Below the pieces are notes generated by a model. It was not told where the DNA came from, ran no database searches, and was given only the letters and a program-made list of their open reading frames with translations. This document shows, piece by piece, positions 23,838 to 32,636 of a stretch of DNA of 64,000 nt. The stretch spans positions 231,987 to 295,986 of the forward strand of contig JALCMG010000001.1 of NCBI GenBank assembly GCA_022648325.1, given 5' to 3'. Source of the stretch: Olsenella sp. GTDB lineage: Bacteria; Actinomycetota; Coriobacteriia; Coriobacteriales; Atopobiaceae. A program made the position numbers and the translations under genes. Within the stretch, counting starts at the first letter, position 1, and each line of letters opens with the position of its first letter.

Positions 23838-25544
23838 ATGGACAATACCTCTGGCCGCGCCTCATGGCGTGGGCAGCTGACGGCGCGCGGCGTCGTCATC
23901 GGCTGCATCGGCTGCGTTATCATCACCGCCTCCTCGGCCTACACGGCGCTCAAGCTTGGCGCGCTACCGTGGCCAATCGTGTTCGCGGCGATCGTCTCGC
24001 TCTTCTTCCTCAAGCTCTTGGGCAACGCCAGCCTCAACGAGGCCAACGTCACCCACACCATCATGTCAGCGGGTGCCATGGTCGCAGGCGGGCTTGCCTT
24101 CACCATACCCGGCGCCTGGATGCTGGGATACGCCGACGAGGTTGGCTTTGCGCAGATGCTCGCCGTGGCACTCGCCGGCACGGGCCTAGGCTTGGTTGCC
24201 ACGGCAATCATCCACCGTCACTTTATCGTGGACGCAGACCTCGAGTTTCCCATGGGTGCCTCCGCGGCGCAGACCCTGCGTGCGACCGAGGCAGGCGGCA
24301 AGACCGGACGCCGCCTCTTTGCGTCCATGGGGCTCGCCGGCGTCTACGCCGTGCTGCGAGACGCGCTCGGCGCCGTGCCCGCCATGCTGGCGGCGCTCCC
24401 CATCCCCGGCGTGAGCTTTGGCATCTACAACTCGCCCATGATGGTCTCGGTGGGCTTCCTCGTGGGTGGCGTCGCCGTGATCTGGTGGTTTGCGGGCGCC
24501 CTCCTCGCCAACTTTGGCATCGTGGTTGCCGGAAGTACCGTTGGGCTCTGGAGCGTGGACGCCGCGCAGGGCATAGTGAAGAGCCTGGGCATGGGGCTCA
24601 TGATGGGCGCCGGGCTTGCCGTGGTAGCAAAGGACATTCTGCCGCAGCTCGCAAGCATAGCGCGCGGAGTACGGGAGGCAGGCAGCGCCGGCGACGCAGC
24701 GGACGGCCGGGGCTCCCTCGCCACCGGGAGCGTGCGCACCGACGCCGGAACCTTTGCGGTTATCGTCGCAGCCATCGTGGTCGTCATGTGCATGGGACTT
24801 GGCCTCTCGCCACTAGTGAGCATTGTGGTCGTGCTTCTCGCCTTTGTGACCACCGCGATGAGCGCGCAGTCGTGCGGCCAGACGGGCATCGACCCCATGG
24901 AGATCTTTGGCCTCATCGTGCTGCTGCTTGTCTCAGCGTTCGCGCAGGTGCGAGAGGTGCAGCTCTTCTTCATTGCCGGCGTGGTGGCCGTTGCGTGCGG
25001 TCTTGCCGGCGACGTGATGAACGACTTCAAGGCGGGCAGCATCCTTGGCACCGACCCGCGCGCGCAGTGGCTGGGCCAGGCGATTGGCGGCGTGCTGGGG
25101 GCCATGGTCTCGGCGGCCGTCATGATGGCGCTGGTCACTGCCTATGGGCCCGACGCCTTTGGGCTGGGGAAGGAGTTCGTCTCGGCACAGGCAAGCGTCG
25201 TGGCAACGATGGTCTCGGGGATCCCCAGCGTCCCCGCGTTTGTGATTGGCCTTGCGGCAGGCATTGCCCTCTACTGGGCGGGACTTCCGGCCATGATGCT
25301 GGGGCTTGGCGTCTACCTGCCGTTCTACATGTCGTTCACGGCGGCGCTGGGTGCTGCGCTCAAGTGGGCAATCGACCGCGTGCGCGCAGCGCGCATGGCT
25401 GGCCTACCCGAGAGCGAGCGCTCCGCACGCGACGCCGACGCCCAGGAGGCCGGCGTGGTCATTGCCTCCGGCGTGCTGGGCGGCGAGTCAATCGTTGGCG
25501 TCATCATCGCGATGGTGAGCGTTATCGCGGGTCTCGCGGGGTAA
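23838..25544 (+). CDS. OPT-family oligopeptide transporter
   Basis: 568 residues, about 14 membrane helices. The OPT family hallmark is seen early: SSAYTALKLGALPWPIVFAA, then LNEANVTHTIMSAGAMVAGG; later MGASAAQTLRATEAGGKTG and the C-terminal half PAFVIGLAAGIALYWAGLPA. These carriers import small peptides or metal-peptide chelates with protons. The start has AAGGAG at eight bases. A structured leader lies upstream, and coaX is divergent. The gene is followed by GCCGGAAG hairpins. Substrate unknown. Confidence 0.92.
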   Translation: MDNTSGRASWRGQLTARGVVIGCIGCVIITASSAYTALKLGALPWPIVFAAIVSLFFLKLLGNASLNEANVTHTIMSAGAMVAGGLAFTIPGAWMLGYADEVGFAQMLAVALAGTGLGLVATAIIHRHFIVDADLEFPMGASAAQTLRATEAGGKTGRRLFASMGLAGVYAVLRDALGAVPAMLAALPIPGVSFGIYNSPMMVSVGFLVGGVAVIWWFAGALLANFGIVVAGSTVGLWSVDAAQGIVKSLGMGLMMGAGLAVVAKDILPQLASIARGVREAGSAGDAADGRGSLATGSVRTDAGTFAVIVAAIVVVMCMGLGLSPLVSIVVVLLAFVTTAMSAQSCGQTGIDPMEIFGLIVLLLVSAFAQVREVQLFFIAGVVAVACGLAGDVMNDFKAGSILGTDPRAQWLGQAIGGVLGAMVSAAVMMALVTAYGPDAFGLGKEFVSAQASVVATMVSGIPSVPAFVIGLAAGIALYWAGLPAMMLGLGVYLPFYMSFTAALGAALKWAIDRVRAARMAGLPESERSARDADAQEAGVVIASGVLGGESIVGVIIAMVSVIAGLAG

Positions 25545-25614
25545 AACTGCCGGCACCCGTCGCCGGCACGAGTCGCCGGAAGGCGCGTTTTGACAGCATT
25601 TGTGTCCAAATTGG

Positions 25615-25645
25615 CCCTTCCGGCAATTATTTGTCGCCGGAAGGG
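25615..25645. terminator. CCCTTCCGGC hairpin downstream of the OPT gene
   Basis: Perfect 10-bp arms CCCTTCCGGC (25615-25624) and GCCGGAAGGG (25636-25645) around an AT-rich loop. The 218-bp gap holds further direct words GTCGCCGGAAGG at 25571 and CTCCGGCGAC near 25679, so it looks like a degenerate relative of the 86-bp dispersed repeat. Confidence 0.6.
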
Positions 25646-25762
25646 CACGTATGTTGCAAGCCACGCCAAAAACGCCTCTCCGGCGACTTTCTCACATTCT
25701 GCGAAATGCCAGGGGGCTACCTAGGGACTGCCGGCAACCTGTCGCCAGGAGCTCCGACCCCG

Positions 25763-26971
25763 CTACGCGTTGAACACGTAACGGTCCAGCCGCCCAAAGG
25801 CCGCCTGCACACGCGACAGCGGCAGCGCGAGGTTCATGCGCACATGGCAGGGTCCGTGGAACGCGCGGCCATCCTGCCAGTCCACGCCCACGTGCCAGCC
25901 AGCACGCTCGACCCACTCGATGTCGTGGCCGTGAGCCTCGCACCACTCGCTGCAGTCCAGAAACAGCATGTAAGTCCCCTCGGGTTTGCTCACCTTCACG
26001 CCATCGAGGTGCTCACGGATGTAGTCGCACGCCCAGGAGACGTTGCCATCGAGCACCTGCAAGAGCTCGTCCAGCCACTCCTCGCCCTCGCTGCTATACG
26101 CGCCGATAAGGGCGTGCATCGAAAGCACGTTCATCGAGTTGTAGCAGGACTTCCTGCTCTTGGCCAACACGCGGTCGCGCATGTAATCGTCGTAGATGAT
26201 GTGGTAGCTTCCCACAAGCCCAGCCAGGTTGAAGGTCTTGCTCGGCGCGTACAGCGCCACCGTACGCCGCCGCGCGTCGTCGCTCACAGACTGCGTGGGC
26301 ACGTGGGTGTGCCCCGGCAGCACAAGGTCGGACCAAATCTCGTCGGAGATAACCACGCAGTCGTGCTCGCGATAAACCTCCATCGCGCGCTCAAGCTCCC
26401 AGCGCTCCCATACGCGACCGCAGGGATTGTGCGGCGAGCAGAACACCGCCACGTGGATGTGATTCTCTTCCAGCTTGGCAGCCATATCCTCATAGTCCAT
26501 GCGCCACACACCCTGCTCGTCCTTAACCAGCTGCGACAGCACAATCTTGAAGCCGTTCTCATTTATGCAATGCGTAAATCCAATGTAGGTGGGGCTGTGG
26601 AGAAGCACGGCGTCGCCCGGCGCGGCAAAGGCCGTAAGCGTGGAGACCAGCCCGCCAAGCACGCCATTCTCGTAGCCAATATGCTTGGGCTCCAGGCCAC
26701 CCACGCCGTTACGGCGTTGCTGCCAGTCAATAATTGCCTGGTAATACTCGTCGCGCGGCGAGAAGTAGCCAAACGCCGGGTGCTGGATGCGCTCGGCCAT
26801 GGCGTGCGTGATCGAGGGTGCCGTGGGAAAGTTCATGTCGGCGACCCACATGGGAATGGCATCAAAGCCTTCGGCCGGCGCCTCGGGCGCCATGCCACCC
26901 GAACCAAGCGCGTCAACCGCTATGGCGTCCATGCCTCGTCGTTCCATGATTGATGTGAAGTCGTACGTCAC
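25763..26971 (-). CDS. MalY/PatB-type PLP-dependent aminotransferase / C-S lyase
   Basis: 402 residues, fold type I PLP enzyme. Signature segments are PMWVADMNFPTAPSI, ENGVLGGLVSTLTAFAAPGD, FCSPHNPCGRVW, the aspartate in CVVISDEIWSDLV, and the PLP lysine in LYAPSKTFNLAGL. This is the MalY/PatB branch, whose members are cystathionine beta-lyases that release homocysteine or sulfide from cysteine conjugates. The start is GTG at 26971 after GAGGAG, overlapping the TGA of the upstream YbaK gene by four bases (GTGA), so the two are co-translated. Confidence 0.93.
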   Translation of the reverse strand: MTYDFTSIMERRGMDAIAVDALGSGGMAPEAPAEGFDAIPMWVADMNFPTAPSITHAMAERIQHPAFGYFSPRDEYYQAIIDWQQRRNGVGGLEPKHIGYENGVLGGLVSTLTAFAAPGDAVLLHSPTYIGFTHCINENGFKIVLSQLVKDEQGVWRMDYEDMAAKLEENHIHVAVFCSPHNPCGRVWERWELERAMEVYREHDCVVISDEIWSDLVLPGHTHVPTQSVSDDARRRTVALYAPSKTFNLAGLVGSYHIIYDDYMRDRVLAKSRKSCYNSMNVLSMHALIGAYSSEGEEWLDELLQVLDGNVSWACDYIREHLDGVKVSKPEGTYMLFLDCSEWCEAHGHDIEWVERAGWHVGVDWQDGRAFHGPCHVRMNLALPLSRVQAAFGRLDRYVFNA

Positions 26972-27450
26972 GCCGTCTCCTCTCGCCAGTCCTTGCACAC
27001 GTCCACCCAACCCGCAGCCGCCGAGCAGCGCTCGAGCTCGGGAAGCGTGAGGCCAATCGCGCTGCTCTCGCTTCCCGCCGCGGGGTACACCAGGTCAAAG
27101 CGGCGAAGCGAGACGTCAAGGTAGGTACGCACGCCGGACTTGACGTCAAACGGGCAGACGCCTCCCATGGAGTGGCCAACCACCTGCGGCAGAGCATCAG
27201 GCGCTACGAAGTGCGGCTTTGTTCCAAACTCGCGCTTGAAGGCCGAGCTCCAGAGCTTGGCGTCACCCGCGCACACAACCAGGACAGCACCCTCCCCCAC
27301 CGTGCACGCCATCGTCTTTGCGATGCGCGCCGGCTCGCAGCCCAGATCACGCGCCGCAAGCTCAACCGTGGCGCTCGACCTATCGAACTCGATGACCTTA
27401 TCGGCAACACCAAAGGGTTCGAGATACGCTTTGACGCTCTCGACGGACAT
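26968..27450 (-). CDS. YbaK/EbsC-type aminoacyl-tRNA deacylase
   Basis: 160 residues. YbaK-family proteins hydrolyse mischarged Cys-tRNA(Pro) in trans. The family segments are CEPARIAKTMACTVGEGAVL with the catalytic lysine, GHSMGGVCPFDVKSGVRTYL with the conserved GGVxPF motif, and the end GSESSAIGLTLPEL. Start 27450 follows GAGAGGGG at nine bases; a start at 27459 is possible. It lies 60 bp after the phosphoesterase gene and overlaps the aminotransferase start. Confidence 0.94.
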   Translation of the reverse strand: MSVESVKAYLEPFGVADKVIEFDRSSATVELAARDLGCEPARIAKTMACTVGEGAVLVVCAGDAKLWSSAFKREFGTKPHFVAPDALPQVVGHSMGGVCPFDVKSGVRTYLDVSLRRFDLVYPAAGSESSAIGLTLPELERCSAAAGWVDVCKDWREETA

Positions 27451-27510
27451 GGGCGACATCCCCTCTCGACATGCCGCCCCACTCGCCGGGCAGCAACACA
27501 AGAGAGTAGC

Positions 27511-28236
27511 CTACCACCGCTGACCGTATGACTGGCCGGCGCCGAGAAGCCCCTCCTCGTGCGAGGCAATGCCATCGCTCGCGCGCAGCGCACGCTTGTT
27601 CACCAGGTGCTCCTTCCAGCCGTAGGAGAGCTGCGGCGGCTCCGGTGCATCTAGTTCCACGTGGCCGAAGGCGTTCACGACCCGCGTCCCGTAGGGAAGC
27701 TCCCTCTCGCGCGAGAAGTCTGTAATGTAGTTGGCATGCACGTGCCCATGGACCATGAGGCCTGGGTGCCAGCGGTCCAGAAGGTCGTTGAAGCACTCGA
27801 ACCCACGGTGAGGAAGGTCGTCGAGGTCGCCCACGCCACGGGCGGGCGCATGGGCGAGCAGCACGTCAAAGCCGCCAAGCAGGCGAATGCGTGGCTCGAG
27901 GCGTCGTATGCGCCGGCGCATCTCGCGCTCGGTCGACATGTAGGTACCGTCCTTGTAGCGCATGGATCCGCCAAGCCCAACAATGCGCAGGCCACGGTAC
28001 ACGTAGACGGAGTCGTCCACGCAGATGCAGCCAAGGGGTGGCTTGCGGCGGTAGCCCTCGTCATGGTTGCCGTGAACGTAGAGCACGGGGCAGGTGAGCA
28101 TGGTGACGAGAAACTCAAGGTAGTCCGCTTCGAGGTCCCCCGCCGCCAGGACGAGGTCAATTCCCTCGAAGCGCGAGCGGCGGAAGTTGTCCCAGAGGAT
28201 GCGCTCCTCCACGTCGGCGATGGCAAGGATCCTCAT
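27511..28236 (-). CDS. Calcineurin-like metallophosphoesterase
   Basis: 241 residues. Metal-binding motifs run in order: LAIADVEE (a variant of the DxH motif with the histidine missing), VLAAGDLEADYLEF, VLYVHGNHDEGY, VLLAHAPARG and LMVHGHVHANYITD. These form the two-metal centre of YfcE-like phosphodiesterases, so a phosphodiesterase or protein phosphatase activity is likely although the first motif is atypical. The start at 28236 overlaps the stop of the BMP-domain gene (ATGA). Substrate unknown. Confidence 0.88.
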   Translation of the reverse strand: MRILAIADVEERILWDNFRRSRFEGIDLVLAAGDLEADYLEFLVTMLTCPVLYVHGNHDEGYRRKPPLGCICVDDSVYVYRGLRIVGLGGSMRYKDGTYMSTEREMRRRIRRLEPRIRLLGGFDVLLAHAPARGVGDLDDLPHRGFECFNDLLDRWHPGLMVHGHVHANYITDFSRERELPYGTRVVNAFGHVELDAPEPPQLSYGWKEHLVNKRALRASDGIASHEEGLLGAGQSYGQRW

Positions 28237-30194
28237 GGGCACGGCACCCCACCAGTGGTACCGGCGGTTGCCGCGGCCAGCCCGCCTGTCACGGACGTCT
28301 CGTCGACGGGATGCCAGTTTGCAGGGAGAACGCCCTCCACGTTGTCGTTGAGCCAGTCCATGGAGACAACGTCCTGCTCCCTCAGCCTGGGCGAGCCTGC
28401 CGCCTGCACCATGCCTGTCTGACTTCTCAGCTCGCCGGCAAAGGGGTCGAGAACGCCGCGCTCGATGCCCTGCGAAAGCTGATCGACCAGTTTGCGAGAG
28501 TAGTACGGCAGGTCATCCGAGAGGCGCAGCCCTATGACCCCGGAGGACATCCCGTACCAGTAGCTCACTGCCTGCGGAGGTGTGTTGTCACCAGCGTCCA
28601 GCCACGAGCCGTTGAGCAGGCCCTGGACGATGAGCTCGTAGTAGCGTCCCCAGTTCCATACTGGCAGGGCGAGGTTGTGGACGCGCCCGTTCACCATCTG
28701 GTAGAGGCCCAGGGCAAGTGGGTCGTCCCACGGTGCCGTCACGTCCGAGCCCGACATCACCGTGACCCCTTCGTCCGCCATCCTGTGATAGAGGGAGTCG
28801 CCGCCTCGCGTGGACCAGGCGAGGCGCACCTTGACCTCTGGGTCGACAAGAGCCGCCCCAATGGCAAAGGCGTTAATCTCGGCCACAGAGCCAAACATGG
28901 GAACGTTTGCCTGGTAGCCCACGCGATGGTTGGAGGCAAAGCTCGCCGCCAAGGCGCCGGTCACGAACTTGGCCTCGTACATGCGGCCGTAGTAAGAGCG
29001 CACGCGGCTATGCGGCAGGTTGCACGAGCAGTTGAGGAAGCGCACCTCGGGATGGGCGACCGCCGCCTTGGCCGTGCTCGCCATGAGCGTGGGTGAGCAG
29101 GTAAACACCACATGGGCGCCCTGCTCAACGGCTGCGTCCACCACGGACGCAAAGTCATCCGGAAAGGCGCAGTCGTCTAAGGCCATTGTCCGCACCATGC
29201 CATTGAAGCGCTTCTCGACCTCCAGGCGCCCGGCGTCGTGGGCTCGCGCCCAGCTGGAGGTTGCCAGGGGCTTCTCGTAGAGAAAGGCGAGGCGAAGGGG
29301 GTTTGTCTGCGAGTAGGGCGTGCGGAACGAGAGGCGCGAGAGCACGCCGCCGTGGGGGATGGGCTCTGCGTCCTGCTCGCGTACCAGCACCACGTCCTCG
29401 CGCGGTCCCGCAAGGGCAAGCTCTGCCCACAGGCGGCCCAGGCGCTCCACCACAATGGAGGGCGGCGTATCCACAAGCCGCTCGTCCGGAAAGTAGCTCA
29501 GGTAGGCAAGGAGGGTATCCCCGCAGGTAGCGTCAAGGTGCGAGCCGCCCGCGCGCTGGTAGAGCGAGCGGAAGTACTGGTAAGTGGACGTGAGTTCGCG
29601 CACGGCGTCCTCGGGCCAGGGCGATGTGAGGTCCCGGCCGAGAAGCGCTGCCAAGCGCTGGTAGGAACCCTCGTGCGAAAACTCGATGTCATAGGTTGGC
29701 ACCGCTCGCCAGAACTCGAGGAACTCGCCGTAGAGGCGGCTCTCAGGAGCGTCCCACTGGCGCGGAAGCAGGCGCGTGACCTCGGCCTCGATTGAGTAGG
29801 CGCCCAGGTAGCGCATCACCGACACCCGCTTGTTGCCCTCCTGGACATAGAAGCGGTGCATGTACTCGTAGGCCTTGATAGGGTCGCAGAAGCCCTCGGT
29901 AACCTGGATGTCGTAGAGGCTGGACCACTTGGCAGCAAATTCTGTGTTAGGTGCGAGCACGGGCATAAAGGTGCGCGAGAAGGCGCGCTGACGTCCCTCG
30001 GTCCGCGTGCCGGCAATCATCTCGATGGGGATCTCCATGGTGCCAAGGCATTGCTCGCCGGCGGTATCCTCTGGCGAGAGGACCGAATCAAGTGCAGGCA
30101 GATAGGGGTATACGCCAGCGGATGCGTCACGGCGGAGATCGCGCTCGCCGCGATGGAGGGCCTTTCTGTACTCCTCGATCATGGTGGCGGACAT
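28233..30194 (-). CDS. Cytoplasmic BMP/Med-domain protein with ParB-like N-terminal region
   Basis: 653 residues. The C-terminal half (about 310-580) is a basic-membrane-protein (BMP/Med) periplasmic-binding fold: PLRLAFLYEKPLATSSWARA, AHVVFTCSPTLMASTAKAA, GRMYEAKFVTGALAA. BMP proteins are normally secreted nucleoside-binding lipoproteins of about 350 residues; this one has no signal peptide or lipobox. The N-terminal half contains MHRFYVQEGNKRVSVMRYLG, resembling the ParB-like sulfiredoxin-type fold. A cytosolic sensor is likely. The start is 30194 or 30182; AAAGGGG sits immediately before the first. It is coupled to the phosphoesterase downstream. Confidence 0.82.
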   Translation of the reverse strand: MSATMIEEYRKALHRGERDLRRDASAGVYPYLPALDSVLSPEDTAGEQCLGTMEIPIEMIAGTRTEGRQRAFSRTFMPVLAPNTEFAAKWSSLYDIQVTEGFCDPIKAYEYMHRFYVQEGNKRVSVMRYLGAYSIEAEVTRLLPRQWDAPESRLYGEFLEFWRAVPTYDIEFSHEGSYQRLAALLGRDLTSPWPEDAVRELTSTYQYFRSLYQRAGGSHLDATCGDTLLAYLSYFPDERLVDTPPSIVVERLGRLWAELALAGPREDVVLVREQDAEPIPHGGVLSRLSFRTPYSQTNPLRLAFLYEKPLATSSWARAHDAGRLEVEKRFNGMVRTMALDDCAFPDDFASVVDAAVEQGAHVVFTCSPTLMASTAKAAVAHPEVRFLNCSCNLPHSRVRSYYGRMYEAKFVTGALAASFASNHRVGYQANVPMFGSVAEINAFAIGAALVDPEVKVRLAWSTRGGDSLYHRMADEGVTVMSGSDVTAPWDDPLALGLYQMVNGRVHNLALPVWNWGRYYELIVQGLLNGSWLDAGDNTPPQAVSYWYGMSSGVIGLRLSDDLPYYSRKLVDQLSQGIERGVLDPFAGELRSQTGMVQAAGSPRLREQDVVSMDWLNDNVEGVLPANWHPVDETSVTGGLAAATAGTTGGVPCP

Positions 30195-30224
30195 CCCCTT
30201 TCGAGTGCGATGCTGTACGGGTTC

Positions 30225-30240
30225 ACTTGTTCAGACAAGT
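30225..30240. promoter_or_regulatory. ACTTGT-N4-ACAAGT palindrome upstream of the BMP gene
   Basis: ACTTGTTCAGACAAGT, a perfect 6-bp-arm palindrome typical of GntR/HutC-family operators, 31 bp before the BMP gene start. Fourteen of its reverse-strand bases recur at 51839-51853 near the pilus operon promoter. Confidence 0.5.
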
Positions 30241-30297
30241 ATACTGCCGCAGGTGCCAGCGGAACCCCGAGCGAGGGGGGTGACTTTAGGCCACCCG

Positions 30298-30338
30298 AAA
30301 ATCCCGATTGTTTAGGGCACCTTAAACAATCGGGGTTT
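30298..30338. terminator. Hairpin with 16-bp arms
   Basis: AAATCCCGATTGTTTA (starting 30299) pairs with TAAACAATCGGGGTTT with one G-U, around an eight-base loop. It resembles a terminator in either direction, though no gene ends close by; it may be a repeat related to the CGATCG...TTAGC hairpin at 16293. Confidence 0.5.
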
Positions 30339-30385
30339 CAGCGGTTTGGATTGCGTAATGCTGACCGCGCGAGCATGGCCCTGCA

Positions 30386-30551
30386 TTGTTACCGGCTGGG
30401 AGCCCCTCACAGCTCACAACTGCGGAAATTCTGCTGCCACGCGACGAGCCGGTAACAAGTGCTCGGCTCGGCCACCCGTTGTTACCGGCTCGCCCAAATC
30501 CGCTGGCATTTACCCAGTTGGCTGCTGAGAAGTTCAACGGACCGGTAACAG
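30386..30551. repeat. Four alternating TTGTTACCGGCT words
   Basis: TTGTTACCGGCT at 30386, its inverse in 30445-30458, TTGTTACCGGCTCG at 30479-30492 and inverse ACCGGTAACAG at 30541. The middle two form a perfect 14-bp inverted repeat (CGAGCCGGTAACAA). Spacing is about 60, 33 and 60 bp, which is symmetrical. Confidence 0.65.
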
Positions 30552-30714
30552 CACGCCGCGCCGCGGATAAGCAACCGCGTACCTCCACCCCGGCGCAATC
30601 CGTGACGCTATGACGAACGCATCCCCGCCCCCCACACTATATGTGGAATTTACCTCCTCGTTACCGCACGTCACCAACAGATGGCGTAGAATCGTCCGCA
30701 CAGTTTCAGAGCAA

Positions 30715-30971
30715 ATGCGATGACAGGGCGAGTACTTGCCGCGCCATCCCACAGCAAGCGGGGTTACTGAGAACCTGCGGTGGGTGGCAAGGAACATTCC
30801 CTCGAGCTGCTCGGGCGAACGCGCACCGTCTCTGGGCCACCCCCCACGCAGGCGATTCGCAACTACCTCGGGCCGGAGCCCACCGTGATGGGCATCGGGA
30901 GAACGCACCACGTCTCACCTGAAGTCGCATTTCTCGCACAAGAAAGGTTGCGCAGGAAGCGAGAGGTGACC
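30715..30971 (+). ncRNA. Candidate T-box-like leader of the ilv operon
   Basis: About 250 nt upstream of ilvD. GATGACAGGGCGAGTAC (30718-30734) resembles the GA/AGUA part of T-box stem I, and TGAGAACCTGCGGTGGGTGG (30768-30787) the distal AG-bulge and GGUG loop. The closest antiterminator word, GAACGCACCACG (30901-30912), lacks the UGG that pairs with tRNA, and I cannot name a specifier codon. No leader peptide rich in Ile, Leu or Val was found. Confidence 0.3.
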
Positions 30972-32636
30972 ATGGAACTTCGAAGCGATGCCATAAAGCG
31001 GGGCTTGGCCCGCGCTCCACACAGAAGCCTGCTCAAGGCCGACGGCCTTACCGACGAGGAACTCGAGCGCCCGCTGGTGGCGGTTGTCTCGTCCCAGAAC
31101 GAGGTCATCCCCGGCCACATCCACCTGGACAAGATCGCCGAGGCCGTAAAGGCCGGCGTCCGCATGGCAGGTGGCACTCCGCTGCAGGTAAACACCATCG
31201 GCGTCTGCGACGGCATCGCCATGAACCACGAGGGCATGCGCTACTCGCTCACCAGCCGAGAGGTGATTGCCGACTCCGTCGAGTGCGCCATCCAGGGTCA
31301 CCAGTTTGACGCGATGGTCCTCATCCCCAGCTGCGACAAGGTCGTCCCCGGTATGCTCATCGCAGCCTGCCGCCTGGACGTCCCCACCGTTCTGGTCTCC
31401 GGCGGCCCCATGCTCGCCGGCCGCGGACGTCACGGCGAGGAGACCGACCTCAACAGCCTCTTTGATGCCGCCGGCCAGGTGACCGCAGGCACCATGACCG
31501 AGGATGAGATGCACTGGCTTGAGAACACCGCCTGCCCCACCTGCGGCAGCTGCTCGGGCATGTTCACCGCCAACTCCATCTGCTGCCTGGCCGAGGCCCT
31601 CGGCATCGCGCTTCCCGGCAACGGCACCATCCCCGCCGTCTACTCCGAGCGCATCCGCCTTGCAAAGCACGCCGGCATGAAGGTCATGGAGCTGCTCGAG
31701 AAGGGCATCACCGCCCGCCAGATCATCGACGCCCGCGCCGTGCGCAACGGCATGGCACTTGACCAGGCCTTTGGCGGCTCGACCAACACAATGCTCCACC
31801 TCACGGCCATCGCGCACGCGGCCGGTTGCCCCGTGACCATGGGCGACTGGGACAAGGCTTGCTCGGCCACGCCCAACATCGTGCGACTGGCACCTGCCGG
31901 CCCGCTCCACATCCAGGACCTGAACGACGTAGGCGGCGTCTCGGCAATCATCGGCGAGCTGGGCCGCGCCGGCCTTCTCGACCTCACGGCCAACACCTGC
32001 CACGGCACGGTTGGCGAGTGGGTCGAACAGTGCCCGCCTGTCGACGGCAAGGTCGTGCGCCACATCGACAACCCCTACTCCCCCGACGGTGGCCTCAAGG
32101 TCATGCGTGGCACCCTCGCGCCGGACTGCGGCGTGGTCAAGAAGAGCGCCGTTAATCCCAGCATGTACAAGCACACCGGCCCCGCGCGCGTCTTCGATTC
32201 CGAGGAGGCCGCCTGCGAGGCAATCTTTGGCGGCAAAATCAACCCCGGCGACGTCGTGGTGATTCGCTACGAGGGTCCCGCTGGCGGTCCCGGCATGCGC
32301 GAGATGCTTACCCCCACCTCGGCCATCTGCGGCATGGGGCTCGCGAAGTCCGTTGCCCTCATCACAGACGGCCGCTTCTCCGGTGCGAGCAAGGGTCCCT
32401 GCGTCGGCCACGTGAGCCCTGAGGCCGCAGCCGGCGGTCCCATCGCCCTGGTGCACGAGGGCGACCAGATCTCCATCGACATCGAGGCCGGCACGCTCGA
32501 CCTGCTCGTCGACGAGGACGAACTTGCTCGCCGCCGCGCCGCCTGGGAGCCGCCCGCGCCCAAGTACACCACGGGCGTCCTCTCCCGCTATGCCAAGCTC
32601 GTCACCAGCGCAGACAAGGGGGCATACCTGTCATGA
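30972..32636 (+). CDS. ilvD: Dihydroxy-acid dehydratase
   Basis: 554 residues, full length. It dehydrates dihydroxyisovalerate and dihydroxymethylvalerate in valine, leucine and isoleucine synthesis. Cluster cysteines are visible in [31 protein letters not shown] and [13 protein letters not shown]; the C-terminal domain has [17 protein letters not shown] and [12 protein letters not shown]. The ATG at 30972 follows GAGAGGTG; an open frame continues upstream into the leader but without homology. It overlaps ilvB by four bases (ATGA), the first of three closely linked ilv genes. Confidence 0.97.
   Translation: MELRSDAIKRGLARAPHRSLLKADGLTDEELERPLVAVVSSQNEVIPGHIHLDKIAEAVKAGVRMAGGTPLQVNTIGVCDGIAMNHEGMRYSLTSREVIADSVECAIQGHQFDAMVLIPSCDKVVPGMLIAACRLDVPTVLVSGGPMLAGRGRHGEETDLNSLFDAAGQVTAGTMTEDEMHWLENTACPTCGSCSGMFTANSICCLAEALGIALPGNGTIPAVYSERIRLAKHAGMKVMELLEKGITARQIIDARAVRNGMALDQAFGGSTNTMLHLTAIAHAAGCPVTMGDWDKACSATPNIVRLAPAGPLHIQDLNDVGGVSAIIGELGRAGLLDLTANTCHGTVGEWVEQCPPVDGKVVRHIDNPYSPDGGLKVMRGTLAPDCGVVKKSAVNPSMYKHTGPARVFDSEEAACEAIFGGKINPGDVVVIRYEGPAGGPGMREMLTPTSAICGMGLAKSVALITDGRFSGASKGPCVGHVSPEAAAGGPIALVHEGDQISIDIEAGTLDLLVDEDELARRRAAWEPPAPKYTTGVLSRYAKLVTSADKGAYLS

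Larger units (their letters stand above)
30195..30714. other. Intergenic region between the BMP gene and the ilv leader
   Basis: 520 bp without a gene. It contains the palindrome at 30225-30240, a long hairpin at 30298-30338, and four alternating TTACCGG words between 30386 and 30551. The remaining DNA, up to the putative ilv leader, has no recognisable feature. Confidence 0.55.

Noticed and set aside
23864..26953. A 1,029-codon plus-strand frame across the OPT and aminotransferase genes
   Set aside because: It is a +2 shadow of the OPT gene and then antisense to the aminotransferase; its composition is Arg/His-rich and unlike a real protein.
30600..30720. Leader peptide for ilv attenuation
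   Set aside because: The open frame from 30611 has no run of Ile, Leu or Val codons.
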